Below, piece by piece: positions 52,750-60,967 of a DNA stretch of 64,000 nt. The position numbers were made by a program, and so were the translations under genes. Each line of letters opens with the position of its first letter. Positions within the stretch are counted from its first letter, which is position 1. The notes under the pieces were generated by a model, which saw only the letters and a list, made by a program, of their open reading frames with translations, was not told the origin of the DNA and searched no databases. Origin of the DNA: an uncultured Rhodobiaceae bacterium (GTDB taxonomy: Bacteria > Pseudomonadota > Alphaproteobacteria > Parvibaculales > Parvibaculaceae); NCBI GenBank assembly GCA_913057645.1, contig CAJXOU010000001.1:1-64000 (forward strand). Direction: 5' to 3'.

Positions 52750-53724
52750 TCACATCTCGATGACGACCTTGCCGACCGCTTTACGCTCCTGGAGCATGCG
52801 CAGGGCGTCGACGGCGCGTTCCAGAGGGAAACGGGCGCAGATGTGGGGTTTGATCTTGCCTTCGGCCGCGAGCCGGTCGATGGCGTCGATGTTCGCCCTG
52901 CCCGCTTCCGGGTCGCGGCGGCCATATTCGCCGGCGCGGACGCCGATGACGGAGAAGCCCTTGATGAGCGGCATGTTGACGGAAACGGTCGGGATGCGGC
53001 CGCTGGTGAAGCCGATGACGAGGAGGCGGCCGTTCCAGGCGATGCAGCGCACGCTTTCGTCGAAGACGTCGCCGCCCACGGGATCGTAGATCACATCCGC
53101 GCCGCGCCCGCCGGTGAGCTCCTTCACCTTTTCGCGGAAGCCGCCGCTCACATTGATGACGTGATCGGCGCCGCGTTCCTTCACGATTTTCAGTTTCTCA
53201 TCGGACGCGGAAGTGGCGATGACCGTTGCGCCGAGAAGCTTGCCCATCTCGACGGCGGCGAGGCCCACGCCGCCCGTGCTGCCATGCACCAGCAGCGTCT
53301 CGCCCTTCTGCAGATGGCCGCGGCAGACGAGCGCGACATAGGCCGTCAGGTAAGCGGCGGGATAGGCGGCAGCCGCGGCGAAATCCATGCTGCCCGGGAT
53401 CGGACGGCAGGCGAGTTCGGGCACGTTCACTTCCTCGGCGAAGCCGCCGACGCGGAGCCCGGCAACGACGCGGTCGCCCGGTTTCAGCCGCGTGACGCCA
53501 TAGCCGACCTCGGCGACGATGCCCGCGCCCTCCATGCCGGGCGAGAAGGGAAGATCGGGCTTGAACTGGTACTTGCCCTGAACCATGAGGATGTCGGGAA
53601 AGTTGACCGAGCAGGCCTTGAGGCGGAGCCGCACCTCGCCCGGGCCGGGCGCGGGCAGTTTCACCTCATCCATCCGGAGCACGTCGACATTTTCCGATAG
53701 TTCATGCACACGCATGGCCCGCAT
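52750..53724 (-). CDS. NADPH:quinone oxidoreductase-family protein (MDR)
   Basis: A 324-residue zinc-independent medium-chain dehydrogenase. An N-terminal GroES-like domain (KACSVNFPDILMVQGKYQFK, PGMEGAGIVAEVG) is followed by a Rossmann domain with the quinone oxidoreductase motif LVHGSTGGVGLAAVEMGK near 140. YDPVGGDVF and LLVIGFTSG follow. No Zn-binding Cys set. Likely substrates are quinones or enones. The start at 53724 follows GGGGAGAGAAAT; an ATG three codons later is possible. Confidence 0.88.
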   Translation of the reverse strand: MRAMRVHELSENVDVLRMDEVKLPAPGPGEVRLRLKACSVNFPDILMVQGKYQFKPDLPFSPGMEGAGIVAEVGYGVTRLKPGDRVVAGLRVGGFAEEVNVPELACRPIPGSMDFAAAAAYPAAYLTAYVALVCRGHLQKGETLLVHGSTGGVGLAAVEMGKLLGATVIATSASDEKLKIVKERGADHVINVSGGFREKVKELTGGRGADVIYDPVGGDVFDESVRCIAWNGRLLVIGFTSGRIPTVSVNMPLIKGFSVIGVRAGEYGRRDPEAGRANIDAIDRLAAEGKIKPHICARFPLERAVDALRMLQERKAVGKVVIEM

Positions 53725-53852
53725 ATTTCTCTCCCCGGTGTCGCTTATGGCAAATTGCTTTGCTTCGATCATAGAGACGCGGCCCCAACTTCGCCATGCT
53801 CGGCACTAGAATGGGGGCGCACGCAGGGGAAGCCCCGGAGGACAGAAAACAG

Positions 53853-54731
53853 ATGAAGACCGGCATGGAAGATGCGCGCTTCGGCGTCGCGCATCTCGAC
53901 AGGATCGCCTTGCACTACGCGGAGATGGGCCCCGAGGACGGGCCGCTCGTCATTCTGCTGCATGGCTTTCCCGACAATTGCCTCGGCTGGCGGCACCAGA
54001 TGCCGGCCCTCGCCAAGGCCGGGTTTCGCGTGATCGCGCCGGACCAGCGCGGCTATGGCGTGAGCGGCAAGCCGCGCGGCGTGAAGGCCTATGACCTCGA
54101 CGAGCTGGCGCAGGACGTGATCGCGCTCGCGCATCATTTCGGCGAGGCGAAACTGCGCGTGGTCGGGCACGACTGGGGCGCGAGCGTCGCCTGGTGGCTC
54201 TGCTCGACGCGACCGGCCGCGATGGAAAAGGCGGCGATGATCAACGCGCCGCATCCCGCCGTCTGGAAGCAGGCGATGTTCGCCGACAAGGAACAGCGCA
54301 AGAAGAGCCGCTATGTGAAGATGTTCCGCTTGCGCGGCATTCCCGAATGGGCGATGCGGCGGAAGAACTACGCGGCGCTGATCGAGGCGCTGGAGGCGTC
54401 GGCGCGCGACGGCGCGTTCGACAAGGCGGAGTGGGAGCAGTACCGCCGGACATGGAGCGAGCCGAAGGCGCTCACCTCCATGATCCACTGGTACCGGGCG
54501 CTGCTGAAGAAGGACCTCTCCGCGCCCGTTGCACGCATCGATGTGCCGGTGCTGCTGATCTGGGGCGAGAAGGACGAGTTCGCAGACATGTCGCTGGCGA
54601 AGCAGAGCATCGAGCTCTGCGAGCGCGGCGGCACGCTGTTCTTCGGCGAGGGCACGCACTGGGTGCTGCGCGAGGAGCCGAAACCCATCAACGACATGCT
54701 GATCACCTTCCTGCGCTCCGATCAGGAATAG
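53853..54731 (+). CDS. epoxide hydrolase-like alpha/beta hydrolase
   Basis: A 292-residue alpha/beta hydrolase of the epoxide hydrolase group: HGFP at 37-40, DQRGYGVSGKP, and GHDWGAS with D107 as nucleophile. A cap domain with WEQYRRTW and MIHWYRALL contains candidate Tyr residues for epoxide activation. ITGEKDE-like acid region reads LIWGEKDEFAD, and GTHWVLREEP holds the His. GGAGGACAGAAAACAG precedes the ATG. Haloalkane dehalogenase is a less likely alternative. Confidence 0.87.
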   Translation: MKTGMEDARFGVAHLDRIALHYAEMGPEDGPLVILLHGFPDNCLGWRHQMPALAKAGFRVIAPDQRGYGVSGKPRGVKAYDLDELAQDVIALAHHFGEAKLRVVGHDWGASVAWWLCSTRPAAMEKAAMINAPHPAVWKQAMFADKEQRKKSRYVKMFRLRGIPEWAMRRKNYAALIEALEASARDGAFDKAEWEQYRRTWSEPKALTSMIHWYRALLKKDLSAPVARIDVPVLLIWGEKDEFADMSLAKQSIELCERGGTLFFGEGTHWVLREEPKPINDMLITFLRSDQE

Positions 54732-55297
54732 GACAGCGCGGAAGCGAGCCCCGCGAGGCCGAGCACGATGAAGATCGCGGCGGCCGCGAACCGCATGAGG
54801 GCGAGCGGCACGCGTTTCGCCGCCGCCTCGCCGAACAGGACGACGGGGACATTCGCCGCCATCATGCCGAGGGTCGTGCCGAAGGCGACGAGCGCGAGCG
54901 CCTCGTAGCGCGCGCCGAGCGCGACGGTCGCGAGCTGCGTCTTGTCGCCCATCTCGACGAGGAAGAAGGCAATCGTCGTTGCCATGAAAGGACCGTAGCG
55001 GGACGGCGCCTTCGTCTCGTCCTCCAAGGGCGGCGCGTCGGGCACGAGCGCCCAGAGGCCCATGGCGAGGAAAGACACCCCGAGCACCCAGGCGAGAATT
55101 TCCGGCGTGAGCCAGTCCGCGACCAGCGTGCCGGCGAAGGCGGCGAGCGCGTGGTTCGCAACGGTCGCGGCGAAGATGCCCGCGATGACGGCGAGGGGCG
55201 CGCGGAAACGGATCGCGAGGATGAGGGCGAGCAGTTGCGTCTTGTCGCCGATTTCAGCGACGGCCACGGCACCGAGCGAGACGAGGAAGGCTTCCAA
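54722..55297 (-). CDS. UPF0016/GDT1-family Mn2+ exporter, TTG start
   Basis: A 191-residue membrane protein with six helices and the two family motifs E-x-G-D-K-T: AVAEIGDKTQLLAL near 15 and LVEMGDKTQLATVAL near 115. Family members (TMEM165, MneA) transport Mn2+ or Ca2+. No ATG is available near the N-terminus; the TTG at 55297 has GGAG 7 bases upstream and gives MEAFLVSLGAVAVAEIGD, the usual family N-terminus. A yybP-ykoY-type Mn riboswitch lies upstream, which supports Mn2+ efflux. The last 10 bases overlap the convergent hydrolase. Confidence 0.88.
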   Translation of the reverse strand: MEAFLVSLGAVAVAEIGDKTQLLALILAIRFRAPLAVIAGIFAATVANHALAAFAGTLVADWLTPEILAWVLGVSFLAMGLWALVPDAPPLEDETKAPSRYGPFMATTIAFFLVEMGDKTQLATVALGARYEALALVAFGTTLGMMAANVPVVLFGEAAAKRVPLALMRFAAAAIFIVLGLAGLASALSYS

Positions 55298-55361
55298 GAG
55301 ACGACTCCGCTGCCGGGCGCGACACCAATGACCCATCGCGGCCGCCCGGCAAAGGCAGCGC

Positions 55362-55478
55362 GTGAGCCAAAGGTCTCGCCAGTTCAGCGGTGCTGAGCGC
55401 GGACGCCACGGGGGAAAATACCCCCGAGTTTGTTGACGTCCGCCCCTCTCGAAACGGAGGGCGGCTACTCCCCTAAGG
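55362..55478 (-). ncRNA. yybP-ykoY manganese riboswitch
   Basis: On the minus strand the leader of the UPF0016 gene reads TTAGGGGAGTAGCCGCCCTC (about 55476-55457) then GGGCGGACGTCAACAAACTC, a GGGGGTATTTTCCCCC hairpin and, near the end, GGCGAGACC (55380-55372). The GGGGAGTAGCC, GTCAACA and GCGAGACC blocks are the conserved parts of the Mn2+-sensing yybP-ykoY aptamer. About 65 bases then separate it from the TTG start. High Mn2+ should turn on expression. Confidence 0.85.
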
Positions 55479-55550
55479 ACAATGTCGAGATAGCATGCTG
55501 GCCGCGCGGGCGGCAAGGGCGCTTTATGCGAATGAACCCGAGGTAAGGCC

Positions 55551-55580
55551 CATGGATCCCGGCTTTCGCCGGGATGACAA
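55551..55580. repeat. single REP-like palindrome
   Basis: CATGGATCCCGGCTTTCGCC with GGGATGACAA completes one copy of the six-member palindrome family, 9 bases beyond the stop codon of the esterase gene on the minus strand. Confidence 0.75.
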
Positions 55581-55588
55581 TTCGTTTT

Positions 55589-56614
55589 TCAACGTAACGC
55601 AGCGCCGATGTCGCGGGCGATCCTTTCGCAAGCCGCATTCGCCGCAGGGATGACGCCCGTCATGGCGGTGAAGGCGTGGGGGAGCGAATCCTCGCAGGAA
55701 TACGCGACGGAGACGCCCGCCGCTTTCAGCTTCTCCGCGTAGGCCGCGCCCTGGTCGCGCAGGGGATCGAAACCGGCGGTGACGATAATGGCGGGGGCGA
55801 GGCCTGACAGGTCCGCTTCCTTCATCGGCGAGACGCGGACATCGTCCTTCTCCGAAGCGGCGTTCAGATAGTGTGCGCCGAACCACTCCATGATTTCGGC
55901 GGTGAGCGGGTAGACGTTGGCGCAGCTTTCCATCGAGCCGCCCTTCCAGCCCCAATCCGTCACCGGATAGATGAGAAGCTGCAGGGCGGGAGCCTCGAAG
56001 CCTTCGCGCTTTGCTTCCTGCGCGACGACGGCGGAGAGATAGCCGCCCGCGCTGTCGCCGCCGACGCCGATGCGGCCGGGGATCATGCGCAGGTCTTCGG
56101 CGTTGCCTTGCGCCCATCTGTAGGCCGCGACGGCGTCATGTACCTGGGCCGGGAACCTGTGCTCCGGCGCGAGGCGATAGGCGACGTTGAGGACCGCAAT
56201 GCCGGCGATGTCCGAGATCATGCTGCAGAAAGTGTGGCAGGTGTCGAGATCGCCGATGACGCAGCCGCCGAAATGGAAGAAGACGAGGCCGGGCAGCGGC
56301 CCGGTGCTTCCTGCCGGGAGATAGAGCCGCGCATCGAGCGGACCGCCGGGGCCCGGCACTTCGAGCGGCTGCACCTCGACGCCGGAGCGCGGCGCACCGT
56401 CGAGAAGGCTCAGGCCTTCGGAGGTGGCGCTGCGCGCGGTCACCGGATCGAGCGTGGTGATGGAGGGCTGGCGCGCGCCCTGCACGGCGAGCAATTGCGC
56501 GCGGGCATCGAGGATGCGGCCGTCTATCGCGAGCGGCTTGCCGCCCGACATCTTCACGAGGATGCCGTCGGGCAATTTCAGCAGGGTGCGGACGATGAAT
56601 TTCTGAAGGTTCAT
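55589..56614 (-). CDS. alpha/beta hydrolase, hormone-sensitive-lipase family, variant oxyanion motif
   Basis: A 341-residue esterase of the HSL type. The oxyanion motif normally written HGGG is HFGG here (114-117). GGDSAGG holds nucleophile S188, AGFDPLRDQG the acid and SLPHAFTAM the His. The N-terminal 85 residues form the cap. No signal peptide. The Phe substitution would change the oxyanion loop. It is not closely related to the HSL-type gene at 23564. Confidence 0.87.
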   Translation of the reverse strand: MNLQKFIVRTLLKLPDGILVKMSGGKPLAIDGRILDARAQLLAVQGARQPSITTLDPVTARSATSEGLSLLDGAPRSGVEVQPLEVPGPGGPLDARLYLPAGSTGPLPGLVFFHFGGCVIGDLDTCHTFCSMISDIAGIAVLNVAYRLAPEHRFPAQVHDAVAAYRWAQGNAEDLRMIPGRIGVGGDSAGGYLSAVVAQEAKREGFEAPALQLLIYPVTDWGWKGGSMESCANVYPLTAEIMEWFGAHYLNAASEKDDVRVSPMKEADLSGLAPAIIVTAGFDPLRDQGAAYAEKLKAAGVSVAYSCEDSLPHAFTAMTGVIPAANAACERIARDIGAALR

Positions 56615-56708
56615 TTTTTATTCTTTCTTTTTGGTCGAGGCGGATTGAGCGGCGCCACGACGCGGCCCTACCCTCCCCGAAAAATCCTTCGCAAGCTCGA
56701 ATTTTCCT

Positions 56709-56815
56709 GCCCTTCGCATGGCTCAGGGCGTTCTAGGCTCGAAAAGGTCCACCGGACCTTTTCGTTCATTGAAGCGAACCGCCTCTCACCCCACAGGGGG
56801 AGGGTGGCCTCAAAC
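56709..56815. repeat. covarying hairpin repeat, copy 4
   Basis: CCCTTCGCATGGCTCAGGGC is followed by CGAAAAGGTCC-ACC-GGACCTTTTCG (56740-56764), a GTTC/GAAC stem with altered interior, and CGCCTCTCACCCC with AGGGGGAGGGTGG. Same order as copy 2. Confidence 0.75.
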
Positions 56816-56823
56816 AATATTCA

Positions 56824-57486
56824 TCACGGCGTTTCCGTCTCGCCCTTGTGCGGGAGGGCGCGGAAGCCGTTCAGGACCAGCGCCGTGGCGAAGGCCGACG
56901 CATGATCCGGGTCCATTTCCGGGCGGCGGAGCATGCGGTCGCCGATTTCCATGGCGATGCCGACGACGGCGGCCATGAGGTATTCCGCGTCGACATCCGG
57001 CAGCGTGCCGTTGCGGATGTCTTCCTCGATATATTCGCGAATTTCCTCGAAGCCCGCGATGATCTCGGGCGAATCCATGCGCACGCGCACCGTGTTCGGG
57101 TTGCGGCGCATGACCTGGAAGGTGACGCGGTCGGTCGCGAGATAATCGAAATAGGTGCGGTAGGCGTTGCGGATGAAATCCTCGAAGGTGCGCGAGCGGA
57201 TGCGCTCGGCGCGAAGCCGCGGACGGATGCGGCGCATGCCCTCGTCCATCAGCGCCTCGAAGACTTCTTCCTTGCTCTTGAAGTAGTTGTAGAAGGTGCC
57301 GGACGCGAGGCCGGTCTTGCGGATGATGTCGCGCACGGATGTTGCGCCATAGCCGAGATCGGCGAAGACGGTGCGCGCGGCATCGAGGATCGCCTCGCGG
57401 TTGTTGTGCTTTGTGAGTTCGCGCTTGCCCGGCGTCTTCGTCTTCTTGTCGTCGCCGGGCGGCGCGTCCCTTACGCCGGTGCTCAT
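56824..57486 (-). CDS. TetR-family transcriptional regulator
   Basis: A 220-residue regulator with a charged N-terminal arm (DKKTKTPGKRELTK), a TetR helix-turn-helix (about 32-78; AILDAARTVFADLGYGATSV, then IIRKTGLASGTFYNYFKSKE) and a C-terminal ligand domain. The start at 57486 is the second ATG of the frame. A palindrome TGACGA-AAA-TCGTCA lies 126 bases upstream. It probably controls itself and the neighbouring genes; ligand unknown. Confidence 0.9.
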   Translation of the reverse strand: MSTGVRDAPPGDDKKTKTPGKRELTKHNNREAILDAARTVFADLGYGATSVRDIIRKTGLASGTFYNYFKSKEEVFEALMDEGMRRIRPRLRAERIRSRTFEDFIRNAYRTYFDYLATDRVTFQVMRRNPNTVRVRMDSPEIIAGFEEIREYIEEDIRNGTLPDVDAEYLMAAVVGIAMEIGDRMLRRPEMDPDHASAFATALVLNGFRALPHKGETETP

Positions 57487-57611
57487 GCGCCGCCGCCTGC
57501 CCCGCAAGGGGCTTTCGCTCGTATCATCATCCCTCCGAGGTGCGCCGGACGGGGCTGCCCCGCCCCGATGCCGGCACGCCAGACTCAGTCACATGACGCA
57601 CTCTAGCCCAA

Positions 57612-57626
57612 TGACGAAAATCGTCA
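57612..57626. promoter_or_regulatory. TetR-type operator palindrome
   Basis: TGACGA (57612-57617), AAA and TCGTCA (57621-57626) form a perfect dyad upstream of the TetR gene and about 70 bases beyond the stop of the PAS gene. Distance and symmetry fit autoregulation. Confidence 0.55.
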
Positions 57627-57697
57627 ACTTTCCGCAGGGTCAACCTGCCCCAGAAGACCTTATATTTCATATGGTTAGCTTCGGATGGGCGGCGCGC

Positions 57698-58219
57698 TCA
57701 ATCGAATGAATAGGCCGCGACAAGCCGCGTGACCGTTTCGTCGTCATCCGACAGCGGCAGGTGCACGCACTGGAACTTGCGGTAGCCGCGGCCGAGCCAG
57801 TCGAGCCGGCCGCCAAGCGCGACGGGGCCCTTGCCCGCGAGCAGATTTTCGAGAGCGGCGAGACGCTCTTCCAGGCGTTCACCTTCATGCCCCTCGCGGA
57901 GCGCCTGACCGGTGCGGTCGATGCCGCCCATTTCGACGATGCGCGTGCCGACGAGACGGTAACGGAAATCGAGCGGATGGTAGGTGACGTCGGCGATGGT
58001 GATCCAGGGCATGAGGCGGGGGATCTCGACCGGATCGATGTCGGACGGTGCGGGCATGCGCCGCGCACCCCGCTTCCTTTCCCAATATGAGATCAGGCCC
58101 GGAAGCGGCTGCCAGAGCGCATCCAGATCCTCGAGCGGCGTCAATCCTCCCTCGGCGACCAGCATGGCCGACCTCCTGACCGGAATATTCTCTGCCTCGG
58201 ATTCACGCGATGCAACCAT
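57698..58219 (-). CDS. PAS-domain sensor-like protein
   Basis: A 173-residue protein with one PAS-like domain of the short alphaproteobacterial type: YWERKRGARRMPAPSDIDPVEIPRLMPWITIADV, here split as the N-cap and first strand, then DFRYRLVGTRIVEM and FQCVHLPLSDD strands. No kinase, GGDEF or DNA-binding part follows. The ATG at 58219 has CGGGA close before it; a GTG at 58261 is an alternative. Divergent from a thioesterase gene. Likely senses a small molecule through protein contact; not known. Confidence 0.75.
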   Translation of the reverse strand: MVASRESEAENIPVRRSAMLVAEGGLTPLEDLDALWQPLPGLISYWERKRGARRMPAPSDIDPVEIPRLMPWITIADVTYHPLDFRYRLVGTRIVEMGGIDRTGQALREGHEGERLEERLAALENLLAGKGPVALGGRLDWLGRGYRKFQCVHLPLSDDDETVTRLVAAYSFD

Positions 58220-58305
58220 TTCAATCCCGTTCAAACGGCGGGGAAATGCCGGTTGACTCACATGCGGGCGATGGCGCTACTAGGGGCCCACAATGCGAGG
58301 GCGGC

Positions 58306-58827
58306 ATGACGGACGACGAGATTACCGAGGAACATATTGCGCTGATGAAGGACGTGCTGATCCAGCATGTGCCGCATGCACGCGCGCTCGGCATGAACGT
58401 CGTCAACGCGAAGCGCAGCGAGGCGTGGCTGTCGGTGCCCTACGACGAAAAGCTGGTGGGCAACCCGGAGACGGGCGTGATCCATGGCGGCGTCATCACC
58501 TCGCTCCTCGACAATGCCTGCGGCATCGCGGTGCAGCTCGCGCTGCCCGCGCGGATGTCGATCGCGACGCTCGACCTGCGGCTCGACTACATGAAGCCCG
58601 CGACGCCGAAACTCGACCTCACCGCGCATACGCATTGCTACAAGGTGACGACGAACATCGCCTTCGTGCGCGGCACGGCCTATCACACGGATGAGGACGA
58701 CCCCATCGCGACCTGCGTCGGCACCTTCATGCTGGCGGCGAACCGCGCGGTGCCGATGCCGATCTCGCCGGAAGCGGCGGCGGAAGCGATGAAGTTCCTC
58801 GAGAAGAACAAGGGCGACAAGGCATGA
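58306..58827 (+). CDS. PaaI-type hotdog thioesterase
   Basis: A 173-residue single-hotdog protein with signature VIHGGVITSLLDNACG: H60-G-G and D69 as catalytic residue, plus the DLRLDYMKPA strand. It begins after GAGGGCGGC. The stop overlaps the next hotdog gene by ATGA. Likely hydrolyses acyl- or phenylacetyl-CoA-like thioesters, possibly in a complex with its neighbour. Confidence 0.87.
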   Translation: MTDDEITEEHIALMKDVLIQHVPHARALGMNVVNAKRSEAWLSVPYDEKLVGNPETGVIHGGVITSLLDNACGIAVQLALPARMSIATLDLRLDYMKPATPKLDLTAHTHCYKVTTNIAFVRGTAYHTDEDDPIATCVGTFMLAANRAVPMPISPEAAAEAMKFLEKNKGDKA

Positions 58828-59276
58828 GCGAGAAGAAGACGCCGCCCGACATCAACGCGCTCATGCAGGCGATCCCCTATGCGCGCTTTCTCGGCATCAC
58901 CGTCGACCAGCGCGGCAACGAGATCACCACCGTGATGCATTTCAAGGAAGAGCTGATCGGCAATCCGGTGCTGCCCGCGCTTCACGGCGGCACCATCGGC
59001 GCGTTTCTCGAAACGACGGCCATCGCGCAGCTCGCCTTCGAGTTTTCCGAGGGCGACGCGGCGGGGAGCGCGCTGCCGAAGCCCATCGGGCTCACCATCG
59101 ACTATCTGCGCTCCGGCAAGCCGGTCGATACTTACGGCCGCGCCGAAATCACCAAACAGGGGCGGCGTGTCGCCACCGTGCGGGCGGAAGCCTGGCAGGA
59201 CGACCGCTCGCGGCCGATCGCGGCGGCGCATGGCCATTTCCTGCTGAAGCCGGCGGACGACCCCGCCGGGTCATGA
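58824..59276 (+). CDS. PaaI-type hotdog thioesterase, second of pair
   Basis: A 150-residue hotdog protein with LHGGTIGAFLETTA: H54-G-G and E63 in the position where the partner has Asp. The GLTIDYLRSGKP strand follows. Both its ends overlap neighbours by ATGA, so the three genes (two thioesterases and a MATE pump) are translated as one unit. The Glu variant suggests a different catalytic subclass. Confidence 0.87.
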   Translation: MSEKKTPPDINALMQAIPYARFLGITVDQRGNEITTVMHFKEELIGNPVLPALHGGTIGAFLETTAIAQLAFEFSEGDAAGSALPKPIGLTIDYLRSGKPVDTYGRAEITKQGRRVATVRAEAWQDDRSRPIAAAHGHFLLKPADDPAGS

Positions 59277-60601
59277 GCGCCGCCGAGGGAAACAGGCACC
59301 GGCAGGTCAGTCACCGGACCGTGCTCGCCATCGCCGTTCCCATCGTCATTTCCAATATCTCGACGCCGCTGCTCGGCTTTGCCGATACCGCCGTGATGGG
59401 GCGCATGGGCGACCCGAAATATATCGGCGCGGTGGCGCTCGGCGCGCTGATCTTCACGATGGTCTACTGGACGTTCGGTTTCCTGCGGATGGGGACGACC
59501 GGACTGACGGCGCAGGCGGAAGGCGCCGACGACGGCGAGGAAATCCGCGCCGCACTCGGGCGCGCGGTGCTGATTGCGGGCGCGATCGGCGCAGGGCTCA
59601 TCGTGGCTCAATGGCCGGTTTCCTTCATTGCCTTCCGGCTGCTCGACGGCGGCGCGGAGGTGGAAAGCCTCGCGCGCGTCTATTTCGACATCCGCATATG
59701 GAGCGCGCCTTTCGCGCTCGCGAATTACGCGCTTGCCGGATGGTTCATCGGGCTCGGGCGCGCGAAAGTCGCGCTGGTGCTGCAGGTGTTCCTCAACCTG
59801 GTGAATGTCTTCTTCAACATCTGGCTGGCGCTCGGGCTCGGCTGGGGCGTGGCGGGCATTGCGGCGGGGACGCTGATCGCGGAAGTGTCGGCGGCGGCGC
59901 TCGGTCTCCTGCTCGCGGCCCGCGCGCTCGGCGCCTATCCGGGCACGTGGACGCGGGCGAGGCTGCTCGATGCGGCGCGGCTCGCGCGCACCATCGCCGT
60001 CAACCGCGACATCATGATCCGCACCATCGTGCTGCTGCTGTCGTTTGCCTGGTTCACGGCGAAGAGCGCGGAGGCCGGGACGGTGACGCTCGCCGTCAAC
60101 TCGATCCTGCTGCAATTCGTGACGGTGAGCGCGTTCTTCCTCGACGGCTTCGCGCTTGCCGCCGAAACGCTGGTCGGCAAGGCGACGGGGGCGCGGAACC
60201 TGAGACAGTTCGACATGGCGGCGAAACTCTCGACCGCCTGGGCGGGCGGCATTTCGCTCGTGCTGAGCGCGGCGATCTTCCTCTTCGGCGAGGCGGTGAT
60301 CGATTTCCTGACCATCGATGCGGAAGTGAGGAGCGCGGCGCGGGTCTATCTCGCCTGGGCGGCGGTGCTGCCGGTGCTGTCGGTCTGGTGCTACCAGCTC
60401 GACGGCATCTTCATCGGCGCGACGCGCAGCACCGAGATGCGGAATGCGGCGCTCGTTTCGAGCGGCCTCTTCCTCGTTCTCTGGTGGCTCTTCCTGCCTT
60501 ACGGCAATCACGGCCTCTGGGCGGCGCTGGCGGGCTTCAACCTGATGCGGGCGGCCTCGCTCGGGTTCTATTATCCGAGGCTCAGGCGGGCGCTCGCCTG
60601 A
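59273..60601 (+). CDS. MATE-family efflux transporter
   Basis: A 442-residue inner-membrane protein with twelve helices and DinF-like features: VLAIAVPIVISNISTPLLGF with GFADTAVMGRMG near 33-46, TTGLTAQAEG near 78, and the second-half repeat (ILLQFVTVSAFFLDGFALAAE). It exports organic cations or other compounds using Na+ or H+. Translation is coupled to the hotdog thioesterase pair, so a carboxylate or acyl product of those enzymes may be the exported species; that is inference. Confidence 0.9.
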   Translation: MSAAEGNRHRQVSHRTVLAIAVPIVISNISTPLLGFADTAVMGRMGDPKYIGAVALGALIFTMVYWTFGFLRMGTTGLTAQAEGADDGEEIRAALGRAVLIAGAIGAGLIVAQWPVSFIAFRLLDGGAEVESLARVYFDIRIWSAPFALANYALAGWFIGLGRAKVALVLQVFLNLVNVFFNIWLALGLGWGVAGIAAGTLIAEVSAAALGLLLAARALGAYPGTWTRARLLDAARLARTIAVNRDIMIRTIVLLLSFAWFTAKSAEAGTVTLAVNSILLQFVTVSAFFLDGFALAAETLVGKATGARNLRQFDMAAKLSTAWAGGISLVLSAAIFLFGEAVIDFLTIDAEVRSAARVYLAWAAVLPVLSVWCYQLDGIFIGATRSTEMRNAALVSSGLFLVLWWLFLPYGNHGLWAALAGFNLMRAASLGFYYPRLRRALA

Positions 60602-60604
60602 GCG

Positions 60605-60955
60605 TTACAGAATCTCCAGCACGCTTTCGGGCGGACGGCCGATCTTCGCCTTGCCGCCCGCGACGACGATGGGGCGCTCGATCAGGATCGGGTTGTCGAC
60701 CATGGCCCGGATGAGCTTTTCATCCGTCAGCTTTTCGCTGTCGAGGCCGAGCTCCTTGTAGACCGCCTCGCCTTTCCGGATGAGATCGCGCGGCTTCATC
60801 TTCAGTTTCTTCAGGATCGCCTGAAGTTCGGCGGCGCTGGGCGGGGCCTTCAGATAGTCGACGACGAGCGGCTCGATGCCCCGCTCTTCCAGGAGCGCGA
60901 GCGTCTGGCGCGACTTCGAGCAGCGCGGGTTGTGATAGATGGTGGGGCGGGCCAT
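60605..60955 (-). CDS. arsC: arsenate reductase (glutaredoxin type)
   Basis: A 116-residue ArsC-family protein: catalytic C12 in HNPRCSKSR, TLALLEERG, DLIRKGE with an Arg near 60, and NPILIERPIVV with an Arg near 94. This set matches the active-site triad. Follows pyrD by 12 bases on the same strand. Many chromosomal paralogues of this kind have unproven substrates, so arsenate reduction is the family assignment rather than shown. Confidence 0.85.
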   Translation of the reverse strand: MARPTIYHNPRCSKSRQTLALLEERGIEPLVVDYLKAPPSAAELQAILKKLKMKPRDLIRKGEAVYKELGLDSEKLTDEKLIRAMVDNPILIERPIVVAGGKAKIGRPPESVLEIL

Positions 60956-60967
60956 GAGCTTGCCTTT

